A DNA stretch of 64,000 bases, from NCBI GenBank assembly GCA_036725345.1, contig DAIMEJ010000012.1, positions 1-64,000 on the forward strand. Direction: 5' to 3'. Each line of letters opens with the position of its first letter. Positions within the stretch are counted from its first letter, which is position 1. The notes below the pieces were generated by a model. That model saw only the letters and a list, made by a program, of their open reading frames with translations, was not told the origin of the DNA and ran no database searches. Source of the stretch: JAPLJU01 sp036725345 (lineage in GTDB: Bacteria > Desulfobacterota > Syntrophia > Syntrophales > UBA2192). This document shows positions 7,806 to 16,418 of the stretch, piece by piece. Made by a program: the position numbers and the translations under genes.

Positions 7806-8552
7806 GTGATGAAGGATAAAACAAAGAAGCAACTCGCTCAGGAATTGACTACTTTGCGTCAGGTTGTCAGCGATCTGGAAAAGTCAGAGAGCAATCTTCG
7901 GCAGATGGAGGCCACTTCCAGACAGTCGGCACAGAAATACCGTGTCATTGCCGACAATACCTATGACTGGGAATTCTGGATCGGCCCGGACGCACAGTTT
8001 ATTTACTCATCGCCTTCATGTGAGAGAATCACCGGCTACCTTGCAGACGAATTTGAGGCAGACGCGACCCTCTTTTACCGGCTGATTCATCCGAAAGATC
8101 TCCCATATGTGGCGGAACATATGAATCGCAAAAAATATGAGGCAGGTCTTGCAGAAATCGAGTTTCGGATCATCCGCCGGGATGGATCCGAGCGGTGGAT
8201 TGCCCTCGCGTTTCAGCCGGTTTATGATGAGGAGTCAAGATTTCGCGGCACTCGCGGAAGCAACCGTGACATCACCGAACGCAAGCAGGCGGAAGCGGAA
8301 CGGGAAGGGCTCATTCGTGATTTTAAGGATGCTCTATCTAAAGTGAAGATGTTAAGCGGGTTGATCCCTATTTGCGCTTCCTGCAAAAAAATACGTGACG
8401 ACCGGGGTTACTGGAATCAAATCGAATCGTATCTAAAGGACCACTCGGAAGCCAAGTTCACTCACGGCATCTGCCCTGAATGTGCAAAAAAACAGAAGGA
8501 TTCATTCCACGAATCGTCGAAAAGCCAAGACACAACAGAAGGGGGGAAATGA
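7806..8552 (+). CDS. PAS-domain protein with C-terminal CxxC...CxxC module
   Basis: 248-residue cytoplasmic protein: N-terminal coiled coil (5-45), one PAS/PAC domain (about 45-165, ending TRGSNRDITERKQAE), then a short linker and a module LSGLIPICASCKKIRDD...HGICPECAKK at about 185-235. This last module, with two CxxC pairs, often ends PAS and receiver proteins of deltaproteobacteria and probably binds a metal; its role is unknown. No kinase, GGDEF or HTH output domain is present. Start is GTG at 7806 or the adjacent ATG at 7809. May signal through protein contact. Confidence 0.78.
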   Translation: MMKDKTKKQLAQELTTLRQVVSDLEKSESNLRQMEATSRQSAQKYRVIADNTYDWEFWIGPDAQFIYSSPSCERITGYLADEFEADATLFYRLIHPKDLPYVAEHMNRKKYEAGLAEIEFRIIRRDGSERWIALAFQPVYDEESRFRGTRGSNRDITERKQAEAEREGLIRDFKDALSKVKMLSGLIPICASCKKIRDDRGYWNQIESYLKDHSEAKFTHGICPECAKKQKDSFHESSKSQDTTEGGK

Positions 8553-8866
8553 AAGACCGGATCAACGAACGGATCGGCCGTCGCATCCGACGGAATCACC
8601 CGGGCTGAACTCGCAAAGGCCGCCGGTTACACGTCTACAGGCACAAACAGCCTGAGTGAAAGGCAACCGTGCGGCGTGGAAATATCGAAACTCCGCAAGA
8701 GTGCCCTCACCCTCGATGTCAACCCGGGCGACCTGAACGCATTCGAGGAATTCAGCGACCGGAAGATCGCGGCCCTCATGATGTATGATAGGTTACCGGC
8801 AAAGCCAAAATCGAAAACCTCGATGAAATGCCAGCCCTTGTGAAAGAGGAAAACAAAGCCGGTTAA
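8548..8866 (+). pseudogene. Decayed XRE/HTH regulator-like gene
   Basis: No intact ORF, but coding sense is visible in pieces across frames: MKDRINERIGRR from the ATG at 8548, then a second frame with ITRAELAKAAGYTS (helix-turn-helix character) through FEEFSDRKIAALMMYDR, then a third frame with KIENLDEMPALVKEENKAG up to a TAA at 8866. At least two frameshifts are needed to join them. It reads like a short lambda-repressor-type or phage regulator that has been inactivated. It overlaps the last codons of the PAS gene. Confidence 0.5.
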
Positions 8867-8978
8867 TAACTGCATCGAACAGAACGATTGCAGTCTATTA
8901 TCGCTGAAAGATAATTTTTATTCTTTTCCTGACATCCGGAATAGCGGGTAAGCAGTGGGAGAAAACGATTTAGGCAAA

Positions 8979-9016
8979 TAACAAGGGCTCCGCAATAACT
9001 CCGAAGCCCTTGTTCA
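8979..9016. terminator. Inverted repeat, probable terminator
   Basis: ACAAGGGCTCCG pairs with CGGAGC/GAAGCCCTTGT around CAATAACT. It precedes the homospermidine synthase gene and argues against the in-frame ATG at 9010 as its start, since that codon lies inside the hairpin. Confidence 0.55.
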
Positions 9017-9075
9017 TTATTGGCTCCGCGTTTGCAACCTGTTTTATAATTCTCCTATTTCTCGCGGCGTTGAAG

Positions 9076-10515
9076 ATGATGACACCAATGAGGAAATCTC
9101 CAGTGAATTTCAAGGGCCGCATCATCATGATCGGCTGCGGAAGCATCGGGCAATCTGTCCTGCCGGTCATCGGCCGGCACCTGGAGGGAATTTACGGCCG
9201 CCTGATTGTCCTCTCGGCCGATGAATCCGGGCGGGGAATTGCGGAGCGCAGTGGAACGCAGTTCATCCACTGCAACCTGACACCCGGCAATTACCGGACG
9301 ATATTGAAGGACTATGTCCGTGACGGCGACCTCGTGTTGAATCTGTCCATAGATGTTTCCAGTGTCGCTCTGATCCGGTTATGCGCGGAGCGGGGGGCCC
9401 TGTACGTTGATACCTCGATAGAGCCGTGGCCGGGCGTATTCGACAACCCCATGCTGAAACTTCACCAGCGAACAAACTACGCCATTCGCGCCAAGATCAT
9501 CGAGCTCGCAGCGGAATTGGGGCCTGGTTCACCAACTGCCGTGGTCGATCACGGAGCCAATCCGGGGCTCGTGTCCCACTTTGTCAAGCGCGCCCTCCTG
9601 GACCTCGATCAGATCCTCCGCAAAGGCAATGCCAGGCCTTCCACGCGTGAAGAGTGGGCGAATCTTGCGCGGGACCTCAGGATATCCACGATTCAGATAT
9701 CAGAGCGTGACACGCAAGCGGGAAGGCAGCCGAAGCGCCAGGGGGAATTCATCAACACATGGACTATAGACGGGTTTGTGGGCGAGCTGATGCAGCCGTC
9801 CGAGCTGTCCTTCGGCACCTACGAAAAGAGGCGGCCCAGGGGGGCTCGCGAGCACCGTACCGGTTCAGGCACGCTGTACCTGGAGCGTCCCGGGGCGAGC
9901 ACCTTTGCCCGCAGCTGGGTGCCCTCGATCGGCGGCTTCCAGGGAATGCTCGTGTCCCATGATGAGGTCTTCTCGATTGCCGACTACCTTTCGATTCGCG
10001 AAGGCGGCGAGTTCCTCTATCGGCCAAGTGTGATGTTTGTGTACCACCCCTGCGACGACGCGATGCTGTCGGCGCTGGAACTGGAGGGGAGCGGATGGAT
10101 CCTGCAGCCCTCGCGTCGGCGCCTGGCAACGGATATTGTCGAGGGGATGGATGAGCTGGGCGTGCTGCTGGCCGGCCACGAACGAAATGCATACTGGTAC
10201 GGCTCTCAGCTCACGATCAATGAGGTGCGCCGGCACGTTCCGCACGCAAATGCGACGACCTTGCAGGTCACAGCCGGGGCGGTAGCCGCCATCCTTTGGG
10301 CCATGCGCAACCCGCGTCGCGGCGTGGTCGAACCCGAGGACCTGGATTTCGAGGATTGCCTTGAAACGGCTGCCCCCTACCTGGGGCGCCTGGTCGGTGA
10401 GTTCACGGAGTGGACACCGCTCGACGGCCGCGGCAAATACTTTCCCGAGAAACTCAATGTCCAAAACCCCTGGCAACTTCAGAACATCTGCAGCAGGCAG
10501 TGGTATGGAGAGTGA
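9076..10515 (+). CDS. hss: Homospermidine synthase
   Basis: Cytoplasmic NAD-dependent enzyme that makes homospermidine from putrescine (two putrescine, or putrescine plus spermidine). The 479-residue product starts just before the nucleotide-binding segment IIMIGCGSIGQSVLP, as in known family members, so I place the start at the ATG at 9076 (an ATG at 9088 is also possible). The longer frame from 9010 would add a hydrophobic segment foreign to the family. Further family blocks: VVDHGANPGLVSHFVKRALL and the C-terminal FPEKLNVQNPWQL. No clear RBS. Monocistronic; polyamine genes are not adjacent. Confidence 0.85.
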   Translation: MMTPMRKSPVNFKGRIIMIGCGSIGQSVLPVIGRHLEGIYGRLIVLSADESGRGIAERSGTQFIHCNLTPGNYRTILKDYVRDGDLVLNLSIDVSSVALIRLCAERGALYVDTSIEPWPGVFDNPMLKLHQRTNYAIRAKIIELAAELGPGSPTAVVDHGANPGLVSHFVKRALLDLDQILRKGNARPSTREEWANLARDLRISTIQISERDTQAGRQPKRQGEFINTWTIDGFVGELMQPSELSFGTYEKRRPRGAREHRTGSGTLYLERPGASTFARSWVPSIGGFQGMLVSHDEVFSIADYLSIREGGEFLYRPSVMFVYHPCDDAMLSALELEGSGWILQPSRRRLATDIVEGMDELGVLLAGHERNAYWYGSQLTINEVRRHVPHANATTLQVTAGAVAAILWAMRNPRRGVVEPEDLDFEDCLETAAPYLGRLVGEFTEWTPLDGRGKYFPEKLNVQNPWQLQNICSRQWYGE

Positions 10516-10752
10516 GGGCCACTGTTTGTTTTCACCGCTTTCCCGGGCCGCCTTTTATCAAACGGTCCGGGCCGGTCAAAGGGGCCACTTTTCGGGCCGT
10601 AATAGTAGGTTTCGGACCGGTACTGTTTCTTTGACGGACTACACTGGTCGATGATCATCTTCACCGGCATCCGGCAGCCCCAGATGCAGGTCTTGCATTT
10701 GGTGTCGTAGGTTTGAGTATCCAGACGGCGATTTTCCCGGCACTCTGGGTTC

Positions 10753-11517
10753 CTACGCTCCACCCGTCGCCACAAAGAACTCATAGGCGTAGAAGTCTGA
10801 ATACTTCCGGTGCATCTCGGGCTCCTGCGCGAGTTGATTCAACACGGCCAGCGCTTCGTCTTCGGCTCTATATTTACCGCGCATCTCCTCGATGCGAATT
10901 TCCATCGGTGTATAGAAATCTTCCCACCAGGACTCGTCCGGCAGCGTGAAGTTGCCGATGAGCGAAAAACCGCTTCTTTCGATTGCCGCCAGGACATCCG
11001 GAACCCGGCCCATTGCCGGATAGTCGGCATCGAAGCTCGCTTTGACCTCGGGGGGCGGGTTGTCCCTGCGCCAGACCGCGTCGGTGAAGGCGAGGTAGCC
11101 GCCGGGCCGCAGCAGCCGGCTGCAGACGCGCAGGGCTTTTTCTATGCCGATGTTGTAGAGCGCCCCCTCGGACCAGACGAGGTCGAAGCTCGCAGGCGGC
11201 AGCCCGGGTTCGGCCATGTCGCCGACCATAGGCTGAATCCGCTCGGCCAGCCCCCGCACAGCGACCATCGCGCGCAGCCGCTCGATGCTCGGAGCATGGC
11301 TGTCAAGGGCCACGATGGAACCAGATATGAGATCGGCGAGATGGAGGGTCTGCCCGCCGACGCCGCAGCCCAGATCGAGCATCGCTGGCGCGGGCGGCAG
11401 ATCGCGACAAAGAGCAAGTGCCCTCGCGGTGCAGGCGCGGTTGCCCGGCCCCTGCCTGGGGAGTGACTCATAGAGTTCGAAAAAGATCGGCCAGAAGCGC
11501 GGCGAGGGTTCGTTCAT
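10753..11517 (-). CDS. Class I SAM-dependent methyltransferase
   Basis: 254-residue cytoplasmic methyltransferase with motif I LDLGCGVGGQT near residue 50, acidic strand-2 end VALDSHAP, and motif SFDLVWSEGALYNIG. The start ATG at 11517 is preceded by GGAGAGG and lies two bases after the stop codon of the upstream methyltransferase gene, so the two are translationally coupled; an ATG at 11532 lies inside the upstream gene. C-terminal sequence (DFYTPMEIRIEEMRGKY) fits small-molecule methyltransferases of the UbiE/arsenite type superfamily, but without the cysteine pattern of ArsM. Substrate unknown. Confidence 0.8.
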   Translation of the reverse strand: MNEPSPRFWPIFFELYESLPRQGPGNRACTARALALCRDLPPAPAMLDLGCGVGGQTLHLADLISGSIVALDSHAPSIERLRAMVAVRGLAERIQPMVGDMAEPGLPPASFDLVWSEGALYNIGIEKALRVCSRLLRPGGYLAFTDAVWRRDNPPPEVKASFDADYPAMGRVPDVLAAIERSGFSLIGNFTLPDESWWEDFYTPMEIRIEEMRGKYRAEDEALAVLNQLAQEPEMHRKYSDFYAYEFFVATGGA

Positions 11518-11518
11518 G

Positions 11519-12301
11519 TCATGCCTCTCCATCGGCGACAGGCCGCAGCCCGAGGAACACCTCGCGTCCGGTGTCGCTGTACGAGCTGTGCTCTAAGGGG
11601 ACTACGAGGGGTTCGAAGCCAGCGGCCGAGATCAGCTCCAACCATACGGTTCTCGGGAACAGACCCATGAAATGACGGTCGTGGATGACCTTGGCGGCTC
11701 CGCTTTCCTCTCTCAAGAGGTACGCTATATCGGTCACGTACATGTCGGTTTCTGAGTCGGGAACCCATCGCCATTCGAGGTAGCGCAAACCGCGCCCGTT
11801 CCCGTCGCTGCCGCCGGTCTCGGTGCCCGGCTCGAATGTCTCCAAGATGAAGTCCGGCTGAAACATTGCGACTCCGCCGGGGCCGGTGTGCTTGAAGGCC
11901 GTGGCTATAGCGCTGGCAAGATCGGCGCGCGAGGTCATGTAGCTGATCGCGTCGTGCACAAGGACGCAATCAAAGGCGCGCCCGAGCCGGACCGAGCGCA
12001 TGTCACCCTGGATATGCTCACACTCCGGATTCAATCGGCGGCTCAGCGCGAGCATGGCCGGTTCCACGTCGACGAGAGTACAGGCCAACGCCGCCTTCAA
12101 GTGGGCGGCATTGTGGCCGCCGCCGCTGCCGAGATCAAGCAGGGTCCGGGGAAGCCGCTTACAGTGGGTCTTGAACAAATGCCGGTAAAAGGCCGCCTCC
12201 TCCGCATAGTCGTCTACCGGCGTCAACAGAGGATACCAATCCGCCAGGTCGCGGTAGAGCCTGAGGGCCTGAGTGGAATTTGTCTCGCTTCTTATCACCA
12301 T
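11519..12301 (-). CDS. Class I SAM-dependent methyltransferase
   Basis: 260-residue cytoplasmic methyltransferase, first of a two-gene minus-strand unit. Motif I is LLDLGSGGGHNAAHL, strand 2 ends in VDVEPAMLALS, and FDCVLVHDAISYM is the motif following the acidic loop. I chose the ATG at 12301 because the family usually starts with the segment ALRLYRDLADWYPLLTP; the frame extends 48 codons further upstream without domain character. The pair of genes has higher G+C than the flanking intergenic DNA, which may mean recent acquisition, but this is only an impression. Confidence 0.78.
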   Translation of the reverse strand: MVIRSETNSTQALRLYRDLADWYPLLTPVDDYAEEAAFYRHLFKTHCKRLPRTLLDLGSGGGHNAAHLKAALACTLVDVEPAMLALSRRLNPECEHIQGDMRSVRLGRAFDCVLVHDAISYMTSRADLASAIATAFKHTGPGGVAMFQPDFILETFEPGTETGGSDGNGRGLRYLEWRWVPDSETDMYVTDIAYLLREESGAAKVIHDRHFMGLFPRTVWLELISAAGFEPLVVPLEHSSYSDTGREVFLGLRPVADGEA

Positions 12302-12775
12302 GTGAAATATGTCTATACTTGAAGAATAAAGAATATATACATGTAACTTATCGCTTTCGTAGGTTGCAGATCCGGTTTGCCATACACGAGAAAGAACAAG
12401 GAATGAAGTGTCCTGACCTATACTTGACCTGACAGACATTGTCAAAATAAGTCAAATCAGGTCTCTCTTTCATCTACAACTACACAGCGGCAGAGAAACC
12501 TTGGAAGTGATGATTACCGGAAGAAAGGTTGTATAAACTTGCAGAATCAGAAAAGCAACCTTTTAGGAAAGCATCGATAGAAATTCCAACCGAAGATTTT
12601 TTGAGATCGCTCAACCGATGAAATCGTTGCTTTCATCTATGGAGGGTGATGGTTGATTATTACATCAAAAATAAAAAATTATCACTATAAATTGAGCATT
12701 TTGTCTTGAAAAATACCAATATTAATTAGTGGCTGTCCTCGATTAACCCACGGGGGTGAGGTTGCCCTGACAGCC
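12302..12775. other. Long AT-rich intergenic region with hairpin
   Basis: About 470 bases without a convincing gene. It holds the promoter region of the methyltransferase pair and, at 12731-12775, an inverted repeat GGCTGTC...GACAGCC that probably ends the otsA transcript coming from the right. Confidence 0.5.
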
Positions 12776-14275
12776 CTATAGGGGCAGACCGAAGTCCATT
12801 TCTCCGGCATCACGGTGATCCACGGCTAGCGGGAAGGCATCCAGCTTCTTCGTAATAGCGGCGCGCAGGAACGCGTCGACCCACCAGAACACGTCGTGCT
12901 CTCGTATTTGACGCCTGAGCCTGTGCATACGACCGTGTCTCTCGGCGGCCTCCATCTGATAGGCTTGGCGGATCGCATCGGCGACGCCCTCGATGTCGTA
13001 AGGGTTAACCAGTAGTGCCCCCTTGGCGAGCTGCACGGCCGCTCCCGCGAACTCGGACAAGATGAGCACGCAGTCCTCTTCTATGCTACAGGCGCAATAT
13101 TCCTTGGCCACGAGGTTCATCCCGTCCTTGAGCGGCGTTATGAGTGCAATGTCGGCTGCGCGGTAGTACGCCAGCAGATCCAACCGAGAAAGGCTACGGT
13201 AGATGTACCACACCGGTACCCAGCCACCGGGACGCGCGAAAGTACCGTTGATCTTGCCCGAGAGCTGCTCAATTTCCGACTTCAGATCGCGGTATCCGGC
13301 GACGTCCTCGCGGCTCGGCACCACCACTTGGATGAGCGAGATGCACTCCCGCAGCTCGGGATAGCGCGTTAACACATTATGGAACGCCTTGAGGCGTAAT
13401 GGAATGCCCTTGGTGTAATCGAGCCGATCGATGCCGAGGATCAGTTTGCGATTGGGTAATAGCATGTGCAGTTTGCTTACACCCGTAGTCACCTCCTCAC
13501 TTGCCGCCCGCTGCATAAAGGCTTTATAGTCGATGCTGATCGGAAACGCACCAATGCGGGTCGTGCGTCCGCGTGCGCTCGCTAGTAGCACCTGTCCGCG
13601 ACCCTCAATGCTCGCGTCTTTGAACAGAGCACAAACGCACTGTGTGAAGTTGTGCCTGTCACGGACCGTCTGTAGCCCAACGAGATCATACTCGAGCAGA
13701 GCCTCAAGCAGCTGCATACGCCAAGGTAGCTTGAGGAAGATGTCAAGCGGCGGGAATGGGGTGTGCAGGAAAAATCCGATGCGCGACTCCACGCCGAGCC
13801 GTCTAAGTTCAGCGGCGACGTTCATCAGATGATAGTCGTGCACCCAGATGAAATCCTCCGGGCTGCTCGCTTCGTGAACCACGTATGCGAATTTGCGGTT
13901 CACTGCGCAATACATATGCCAGTACTCCGGATCGAAATTACACAACGAATGCATATCGTGAAAAAGCGGCCAGATGACCTCGTTGGCGAAGCCCTCGTAG
14001 AAGCCGCGTACCTCCTCCGCGGTCAGAGCGACGCCGCGCAAAGCGTATCCTGCGTCTTCGCTGACTGCATCGAGTTCCTGGCTCAGGTCAGGCACAGATT
14101 CGGAAGCGCCGGGCCAGCCGATCCACGTCCCGCCGCGGTGGCGCAGCACCGGCAGCAGCGCGGTCACTAATCCACCCTCACCGGGCACTGTGCGCCAGTG
14201 CCCCGATGGCTCACGCTGGAAGGCGAATGGAAGTCGATTGGATACCACAATCAGTTTTTCTCGTTTAATTGGCAT
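12776..14275 (-). CDS. otsA: Trehalose-6-phosphate synthase (GT20)
   Basis: Cytoplasmic glycosyltransferase of family GT20 (GT-B fold) joining UDP- or other NDP-glucose to glucose-6-phosphate. About 499 residues, the normal length for a lone synthase domain. Visible blocks: IVVSNRLPF at the N terminus, GGLVTALLP loop, GTWIGWPG, WVHDYHLMNVAAELR, the donor-binding GIDRLDYTKGIPLRLKAF and DGMNLVAKEY. Start ATG at 14275 (MPIKREK) matches family starts better than the ATG at 14296. No phosphatase domain and no otsB nearby. Related glucosylglycerol-phosphate synthases share these motifs, so the acceptor is likely but not certain. Confidence 0.83.
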   Translation of the reverse strand: MPIKREKLIVVSNRLPFAFQREPSGHWRTVPGEGGLVTALLPVLRHRGGTWIGWPGASESVPDLSQELDAVSEDAGYALRGVALTAEEVRGFYEGFANEVIWPLFHDMHSLCNFDPEYWHMYCAVNRKFAYVVHEASSPEDFIWVHDYHLMNVAAELRRLGVESRIGFFLHTPFPPLDIFLKLPWRMQLLEALLEYDLVGLQTVRDRHNFTQCVCALFKDASIEGRGQVLLASARGRTTRIGAFPISIDYKAFMQRAASEEVTTGVSKLHMLLPNRKLILGIDRLDYTKGIPLRLKAFHNVLTRYPELRECISLIQVVVPSREDVAGYRDLKSEIEQLSGKINGTFARPGGWVPVWYIYRSLSRLDLLAYYRAADIALITPLKDGMNLVAKEYCACSIEEDCVLILSEFAGAAVQLAKGALLVNPYDIEGVADAIRQAYQMEAAERHGRMHRLRRQIREHDVFWWVDAFLRAAITKKLDAFPLAVDHRDAGEMDFGLPL

Positions 14276-14578
14276 AACAACAATTTTCTGAAGCATACGA
14301 TAGAACGTACATCAGTTGATAAGAACTTAGCATTTCTAATGAATAGAATTTTTTAGTATGTCAATTAAAAAGTGACCACAACATGTAAGTACTGCATCGG
14401 TAATCAGTCGTCCGGAACGCGGAATATTTCTTGATACCTCTTATTTGTCGATTTCAGTCAATATTGAATACCGTTTGAAACAGAGCATAACTGTCAAAAT
14501 TACCAGATGCTATACTTCAGGAAGGAGTCGATACCCGACTTGACACTCAGAGTCAGATCATGTTTTGTTTAGGGCAGA
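14276..14578. other. AT-rich intergenic region
   Basis: About 300 bases upstream of otsA. No ORF or structure that I can support; likely holds the otsA promoter. Confidence 0.4.
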
Positions 14579-15019
14579 TTAAGTAACCGCTTCAGTCCTT
14601 TGGGAGCCCGCAGTTCTGCGGATGGCTCTAGACAATTCTTCGAAATCACCGCCCTTCATAATGTATCCCAGAGCACCGGCACGCATCATGCCAGAAACGG
14701 AGTTGCCGTCGGAAGACACGGAAAGAGCCAGAATCTTCATGTCTGGCTTTTCGGCAAGAATGCGGCGGGTGGCCTCGATGCCGTCCATGACGGGCATCCT
14801 GACATCCATGAGGATAATATCGGGTTGAAGGTCGCGGGCCAGAACAACCGCTTTCTTTCCGTCCTCTGCCTCCCCGACAACCTCCATGTCGGTTTCACGG
14901 CTGATCATCTTTTTGAGTGCATCGCGATACATCTTGTGGTCGTCTACGATCAGGAGCCTTTGTCTCGTGATGCCTTTTTCTTTTTCCTTTTCCATTCCGG
15001 ATTCCTTCTTCGCTTCCAC
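14579..15019 (-). CDS. Stand-alone receiver-domain response regulator
   Basis: 146 residues: a charged N-terminal tail (1-20) and one complete receiver domain. Acidic pocket Asp26-Asp27 (IVDDHKMYRDAL), phosphoacceptor Asp72 (IILMDVRMP), a serine in place of the usual switch Thr/Ser within ILALSVSS, and Lys in YIMKGG. Sequence is of the NarL/FixJ type, but the DNA-binding HTH that normally follows is absent; the protein stops after a 10-residue tail. An ATG at 14995 (MEKEKEKG) is a possible alternative start. It lies on the same strand as, and about 1.4 kb downstream of, the Kai-associated HisKA_3 kinase, a plausible but unproven partner. Confidence 0.8.
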   Translation of the reverse strand: MEAKKESGMEKEKEKGITRQRLLIVDDHKMYRDALKKMISRETDMEVVGEAEDGKKAVVLARDLQPDIILMDVRMPVMDGIEATRRILAEKPDMKILALSVSSDGNSVSGMMRAGALGYIMKGGDFEELSRAIRRTAGSQRTEAVT

Positions 15020-15337
15020 TTTCGTGATTTGAATAAAATGATATCCTAATCGTTTATAAAGACAATCAGGGTAGGAATGAAGAGACGACAGTAAATGCCT
15101 TAGGCAGTCTCAGGAAATAGATGAATAGGTCCGCAACCTCAGTGAAACAGCCAATATCCATTTACCACAATACATTACAAGGACAGGAAACTAAGATTCC
15201 TTGAACTTTTCTCATCCATTGTATGACTGGTGTTAAGGAATTGGAAACATATTTTTCATACTATGCCCAATTGAAGAAAGCAGGATTATGGTTAGAATTG
15301 CACAAGAAGATATTACGTTAGCGAAAGGATCACCATC
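15020..15337. other. Intergenic region
   Basis: About 320 bases between divergent genes; AT-rich, presumably with both promoters. No gene seen. Confidence 0.4.
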
Positions 15338-15643
15338 ATGACCTATAAATTTGCATGTCCCTTTCCTTGCAGTCGTGTGATTTGCGTTAACGCCAGTGAT
15401 GATGATGACGCTGTCCGGAAAATCATCAAGGCGGGAGGGATGGCCTGCCGCAATAGAGAAAGCAGACAACTCTGCATGACACCCCACCTTACAATGCCTT
15501 TCTTACCGGACGGGCAGCTCAAAGACCTTGTCCAATCTATGATTAAACAGAAAGTCCTCCCGGCAGCAAGCGATTACGCGGATCTCGAGGCGCGTGTCGA
15601 GAAGGGTATCTTTCAAAATATTAAGGAGTCTCAGCATTTTTAA
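15338..15643 (+). CDS. Small cysteine-containing protein of unknown function
   Basis: 101-residue protein. The N-terminal half, YKFACPFPCSRVICVNASDD with further cysteines at CRNR and LCMT, followed by a helix-rich C-terminal half. The outline recalls DUF1059-like small proteins (short strand, cysteine, helix) but I would not assign it. AAAGGATC lies 9 bases before the ATG. It is followed after 16 bases by the cold-shock-like gene, so the two are probably co-transcribed. Confidence 0.55.
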   Translation: MTYKFACPFPCSRVICVNASDDDDAVRKIIKAGGMACRNRESRQLCMTPHLTMPFLPDGQLKDLVQSMIKQKVLPAASDYADLEARVEKGIFQNIKESQHF

Positions 15644-15659
15644 AAGGAAGTTCGGGACC

Positions 15660-15878
15660 ATGTCAAAAGGTACAATAAGGTGGTTCAATCAGACGATAGG
15701 GGCCGGGTTCATTCGAACCGATGATGGGAACAATATATTATTTCTCAAAAGTACCGTCAGGAAATCTGGCTCGAGTTTGATTCAAGCAGGCGTAAGAGTG
15801 TGTGTTGATGCCCTGGAAAGTCAGGACGGCCTAACAGCAACAAATGTATGGGCTGTCGAAAATGACAGGGTGAAATGA
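15660..15878 (+). CDS. Divergent cold-shock-domain protein
   Basis: 72-residue OB-fold protein starting MSKGTIRWFNQ, as cold-shock proteins do. RNP1 is changed from the usual KGFGFI to IGAGFI, and RNP2 reads ILFLKS in place of LFVHFS, so several aromatic nucleic-acid-stacking residues are missing. Nucleic-acid binding may be weaker or different. The ATG at 15660 is chosen because AAAAGGAAG lies upstream and the family starts here; the frame extends to 15594 within the preceding gene. Confidence 0.75.
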   Translation: MSKGTIRWFNQTIGAGFIRTDDGNNILFLKSTVRKSGSSLIQAGVRVCVDALESQDGLTATNVWAVENDRVK

Positions 15879-16030
15879 GGGATTGGGCCCCTTAGATGGT
15901 TTCTAAGGTATTTCGACCTTCGAATTCAGGTTCAAACGGATATTCAATATTATTTTTAAGTTGTATGTCTATTTGAGTCAATTAACACACCTTCAATATC
16001 CCGCTTGCAGATCCAAGGAGGGAGAATGGT

Positions 16031-16225
16031 ATGAAAATACTGGCTGCTAATGTGAAGGCGAGAAATATCAGAATGGTCCGGGATACGAAGATGGAATCGA
16101 GTATAATCGATAACATGAACAAATATTTCCGAAGCGATTCGGGAAAGCCAAGAAAAAACCTCGAACATGCGATTATAAGTGCCATGTACCGCTACTTCGA
16201 GGTGCCGAGTCGCGAGAAAATGTAG
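16031..16225 (+). CDS. Small basic protein of unknown function
   Basis: 64 residues, basic, mostly helical by eye (MESSIIDNMNKYFRS, NLEHAIISAMYRYFEV). A strong RBS GGAGGGAGAATGGT directly precedes the ATG and a perfect terminator follows the stop by 27 bases, which supports a real short gene. No family recognised. Confidence 0.55.
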   Translation: MKILAANVKARNIRMVRDTKMESSIIDNMNKYFRSDSGKPRKNLEHAIISAMYRYFEVPSREKM

Positions 16226-16251
16226 ATATAGCTTCATCCCACCTTATGACG

Positions 16252-16290
16252 GCCTCATCCGGTTCCCACCTTGCCAGATGAGGCTTTTTT
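16252..16290 (+). terminator. Rho-independent terminator
   Basis: Perfect 8-bp GCCTCATC/GATGAGGC stem with a 17-base loop and six T; ends the short gene at 16031. Confidence 0.82.
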
Positions 16291-16418
16291 ATGCCTTCTA
16301 TTTCGATTGGTAATAAGCAGGGAGTTATTCGGGTCTTGTGATCCATACAAGAGCGAGCAGGGAAAGCAGCGGGTGGAGAAGGAAGGTTAATGACTATCCT
16401 TGCGACACGTACAGGCGA

